From: Microbulbifer sp. TB1203
Lineage (GTDB): Bacteria > Pseudomonadota > Gammaproteobacteria > Pseudomonadales > Cellvibrionaceae
Direction of reading: 5' to 3'
Assembly (NCBI RefSeq): GCF_030997045.1
Contig: NZ_CP116899.1
Span: 1,302,001-1,366,000, forward strand
Length of the DNA stretch: 64,000 nt
In this document: one piece after another, positions 61,149 to 64,000 of the stretch
Position numbering within the stretch: position 1 is the first letter of the stretch
Layout: every line of letters starts with the position of its first letter
Made by a program: the position numbers and the translations under genes
Notes under the pieces: model-generated
Databases searched by the model: none
Told to the model about the DNA's origin: nothing
What the model saw: only the letters and a program-made list of their open reading frames with translations

Positions 61149-64000
61149 TCAGGCTGCCTGCCAGTTGGCGGCGATAACCGGCGCTATCTCGTCGCGAACT
61201 TCCTGCGGCAGCTGAGCATCACCGGCAGGCGGCGCGCCGAATGCCGCCATGGCATTGACGAGGTTGTCGACCATATCGGCCTGCAGCACGGCATCGTCGG
61301 TGCGGATTTCGTCCAGCTGCTGCCCGCTGCCCGTATACCAATCCTGAATCGTGACCTGCTCATCGGAACCGATCACATCGACTACCAGATTGTCGCCATC
61401 GCGGCTGAACCACAGGTTGTTTTCGTCGAATCCGGCCAGGAATTGCAGGACATCAGTATCCGATGCAGGGTTGTTGGACAGGTTGTTGATCGTGTCCTGT
61501 CCAGCACCGGCACCCACGCGATAGGTGTCGTTACCATCGCCGCCGATCAGGTAATCATTCCCCGCCCCGCCATCAATGACATCATTGCCGGCGCCGGCAT
61601 CGATAAAGTCCGCATCCGAGGAACCGAGAATGGTATGCGCGGAAGCATTGGCCGCTACCAGGTTGGCGTAGCTGCGCTCGTCGGGCAGATTCTGGTAATC
61701 GGGAGAGCCGGCCGGATCGGGGTTGGAGAGGCCGAAGGCACCGAATATCTGCTCCGAGGTAATACTGCCGCCGGAGGTAAAGCTGATGGTGTCTACAACG
61801 TAATCTCCACCCAGGAACCAGTTTTTCAGGGTGACGGAATCGCTGCCGCCACTGACGTTCAGCACCAGGTCGTTGCCGCTCTTGGTGAGACCGCTGGAAA
61901 TCTGGTTGAAGTCAATACCATCGAAGCGCAATTCGTCATGGCCGCCGCCAGTATTGTCGATAACGTCCTGCCCGTCTCCAGGACGGAAAATATAGATGTC
62001 GTCGCCCCGCCCCCCGGACAGGACATCCGCGCCCTCTCCGCCCTCCAGGGTATCGGCTCCGTTGCCACCCTCCAGGCGATCGTCGCCAGCTATACCCTGC
62101 AACAGGTCGTTGCCATTGCCTCCCCGGATCAGGTCCCGTCCCGCGGAGCCGGACAACCCGGAGTCGTCTCCCGTGGTGCCTTCCACAGTGCTGTCGAATG
62201 CCGGTTGCGGGTCCTGCATGGGAAGGCCGAACGCATCGAAAATCTGCTGGGCCGTCAGTGAGCCGCCCGTTTCGAATTCGATGTTTTCGACCAGGTGCTC
62301 ACCGCCGAGGAAGAAGTTCGTCAGGGTAACCTGATCCGGACCGCCGTTGACCCTGAGAAGCAGGTGATCCCCGGACTTGGTGAGATATGAGGCGACTTCG
62401 GAAAAGGTAATGCCTCCAATAAAGCGGAGGGTATCGGTACCGCCACCGCGGCTGTCGATGGTGTCCTGCCCGCCCGAATAGAGGTATACGTCATCGCCCG
62501 ATCCACCGATCAGGGTATCGTTTCCGGAATCGCCATGGAGCGTGTCGCTGCCCTCCCCGCCGAGCAGGATATCGTCGCCGGCAGTGCCATTGACTACGTC
62601 ATCACCGCCAGTTTCAGGGACCGGTGGTTCTCCACCCTCGCCGGGGTCCCCGCCACTGTCTCCGTCGCCGTCCGGCAGTGCTTGCAGCAAACCGGGAATA
62701 TCGGTGGCCATTATCGAGGCTCCGCCATCGTCCGGCTGTACATAGCTGATTGCCTGCTCGCCGCCGAGAAAATGGCCGGTCACACGTATCTGCTGACCCA
62801 GGTCGGAATCCACCAGGATAACCAGATCGTCCCCATCCTGATGAAAACTCAGCCGATCGCGCCCTACCCCATCCAGGGTAAATATGCCGTCGAAGCCGCC
62901 ACCGGTATTGTCTATCGTGTCCACACCGCCGTTGGCGGTGTAGTAGTAGCGATCATCGCCCAGGCCGCCGGCGAGCCAATCGTCGCCATCCTCTCCATTG
63001 AGGATATCGTTGCCATCTCCTCCCAGTAGAGTGTCATTGCCGGAACCGCTTCCGGAGCCATTGCCGCCGGAAAGGTAATCGTTGTCCGCTCCGCCTTGCA
63101 GCTCATCGTCGCCGGCCATGCCGAAGAGGGTATCATCGCCGGCAAGGCCCTGAATCAGATCCCTGCCGGAAGTGCCTACCAGTTGCTCGGAACTTGCCGT
63201 GCCTTCGATCACCGCGTCGTAGTCACTGCCGCCACCGGCAATTATCTGGTTGATTTCCTCGGTATCCAGCAGGAAACCACCGTCCGGCTGCACGAAGTCG
63301 ATAGCGTGATCACCGCCGAGGAAGTGGTCTTGTACCCGTACGGATTGCGTAGGGTCTTCATCGACCAATACCAGCAGGTCATCGCCGTCGCGCTCGAAGC
63401 TGAGTCGCTCCCTATCGATACCGTCCAGGAAAAAGAGGCCGTCGTAGCCACCATCGCCGTTAATGATCAGGTCGCTGCCACTGCCAGCGGTATAGACATA
63501 GCTGTCATCGCCGATACCGCCAATCAGCGTATCCGAACCTGCCCGACCAATCAGGGTATCCGCCCCGGCGCCGCCCTCGATCAGGTCGTCACCGGCATCG
63601 CCGTCCAGGTAGTCGTCACCGCCTTCGCCGTAAAGTGTGTCGTTTCCATCCCGCCCCCAAACCTGATCGTTGCCGTCGCCGGCACGAATTCTGTCGTCCA
63701 GACTCCGGTAGCCCAGCAGGGTATCGTCCCCCGCGGTTCCATAGGTGACAGCCAGGTCCTCGATTTCCGATAACGCCAGACTGGAGCCACCGGCAAATTG
63801 AATGGTATTGATCTTGAAGTGGTCGGTACCGCCGCTGTACCAGTCGGTGATGCGGATCGAATCAGTACCGTTGCTATGCAGGATAAACAAATCGTTTCCA
63901 TGACGCTCGAACTGCAAGTCGGCCTGGGAAATTCCCGCACCGAATACCAGCGTATCCGAAGAGGGGTCCACATTGCTGTAGTCCTCTCCTTCGCGGCGCT
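61149..64000 (-). CDS. RTX protein with alternating Ca2+-repeat blocks (N-terminus outside window)
   Basis: The frame is open to the right edge; the visible part is about 950 residues. Runs of GGxGxDxL nonapeptides (for example GAGADTLIGRAGSDTLIGG, GNDTLLGGDGNDILNGEDG) alternate with six 35-40-residue beta segments of the type DGDDLLVLVD...VRVQDHFLGGDH, as in haemolysin-type Ca2+-binding related domains. Short variable linkers (DSGGDPGEGGEPPVPETG) separate blocks. The C-terminus (LVNAMAAFGAPPAGDAQLP to NWQAA) is non-repetitive and would hold the type I secretion signal. Catalytic or adhesive function must lie in the missing N-terminus. Confidence 0.92.
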   Translation of the reverse strand, partial: RREGEDYSNVDPSSDTLVFGAGISQADLQFERHGNDLFILHSNGTDSIRITDWYSGGTDHFKINTIQFAGGSSLALSEIEDLAVTYGTAGDDTLLGYRSLDDRIRAGDGNDQVWGRDGNDTLYGEGGDDYLDGDAGDDLIEGGAGADTLIGRAGSDTLIGGIGDDSYVYTAGSGSDLIINGDGGYDGLFFLDGIDRERLSFERDGDDLLVLVDEDPTQSVRVQDHFLGGDHAIDFVQPDGGFLLDTEEINQIIAGGGSDYDAVIEGTASSEQLVGTSGRDLIQGLAGDDTLFGMAGDDELQGGADNDYLSGGNGSGSGSGNDTLLGGDGNDILNGEDGDDWLAGGLGDDRYYYTANGGVDTIDNTGGGFDGIFTLDGVGRDRLSFHQDGDDLVILVDSDLGQQIRVTGHFLGGEQAISYVQPDDGGASIMATDIPGLLQALPDGDGDSGGDPGEGGEPPVPETGGDDVVNGTAGDDILLGGEGSDTLHGDSGNDTLIGGSGDDVYLYSGGQDTIDSRGGGTDTLRFIGGITFSEVASYLTKSGDHLLLRVNGGPDQVTLTNFFLGGEHLVENIEFETGGSLTAQQIFDAFGLPMQDPQPAFDSTVEGTTGDDSGLSGSAGRDLIRGGNGNDLLQGIAGDDRLEGGNGADTLEGGEGADVLSGGRGDDIYIFRPGDGQDVIDNTGGGHDELRFDGIDFNQISSGLTKSGNDLVLNVSGGSDSVTLKNWFLGGDYVVDTISFTSGGSITSEQIFGAFGLSNPDPAGSPDYQNLPDERSYANLVAANASAHTILGSSDADFIDAGAGNDVIDGGAGNDYLIGGDGNDTYRVGAGAGQDTINNLSNNPASDTDVLQFLAGFDENNLWFSRDGDNLVVDVIGSDEQVTIQDWYTGSGQQLDEIRTDDAVLQADMVDNLVNAMAAFGAPPAGDAQLPQEVRDEIAPVIAANWQAA

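Noticed and set aside
61149..64000. Regular repeats taken as a CRISPR array or tandem DNA repeat
   Set aside because: The period follows the 9-residue RTX nonapeptide code in frame; no constant repeat with unique spacers.

Overview
The window looks like chromosomal DNA of a marine gammaproteobacterium. Codon usage is GC-rich, and the genes include FNR/ANR-type sites, an N-type F-ATPase operon, RTX secretion substrates and REP-like palindromes. A Microbulbifer-like or related Cellvibrionales genome is my best guess, from gene content only. No rRNA, tRNA, CRISPR array or intact transposase was recognised.

Region 1 (1-26.7 kb) is a stress, low-oxygen and central-metabolism block. It starts with the 3' part of a heavy-metal P-type ATPase fused to a hemerythrin domain. 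A leftward run follows: universal stress protein, cyclic beta-glucan synthase (2,864 aa), archease and the RNA ligase RtcB. Then come a Tat-type class V aminotransferase, phosphoenolpyruvate synthase, a broken hemN, an unknown 338-aa protein, a PfkB-family kinase preceded by a fragment of the 3' end of guaA, a low-affinity iron permease homologue, cytochrome b561, a P2-type cation ATPase and a lone cyclic-nucleotide-binding-domain protein. FNR-type boxes lie upstream of hemN and of the last gene.

Region 2 (26.7-46 kb) is an accessory region with lower GC between genes and many duplications. It holds two copies of a two-gene module (small secreted protein plus membrane-anchored protein), two PhoX/DUF839 proteins, RimI, three small helical proteins, an AstE/AspA-type deacylase and a LysR regulator. 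A duplicated unit follows: DASS-type transporter, Ala-rich protein 'A', coiled-coil protein 'B' and a small K+ channel. One junction between the two copies has collapsed into a 50-codon chimera of the channel start and the transporter end. Upstream are two NarL-type regulators in which the phospho-acceptor Asp is Glu, and then a beta-propeller phytase. Five transcription units in 27-35 kb share a roughly 50-bp promoter-like sequence. Full and partial copies of a 137-145 bp MITE flanked by TA are scattered through 26-46 kb. The enzymes suggest organophosphate and anion use, but the small-protein modules have no family I can name. This is the best candidate in the window for an undescribed system.

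Region 3 (46-59.5 kb) carries a ZIP transporter and a complete-looking N-ATPase operon (atpD-C-Q-B-E-F-A-G, no atpR seen) behind a GAPDH gene. These are followed by an MscS channel, LysR and SDR pseudogenes, a GNAT enzyme, a divergent LysR/azoreductase pair and an ArsM-like methyltransferase. A decayed piece of the zip-atpG junction also lies at 2.05-2.25 kb beside the first P-type ATPase, so the two ends of the window share history.

Region 4 (59.5-64 kb) has a TPR protein with a glycosyltransferase-like C-terminus, REP-like palindromes and the C-terminal 950 residues of a large RTX protein that runs off the right edge.
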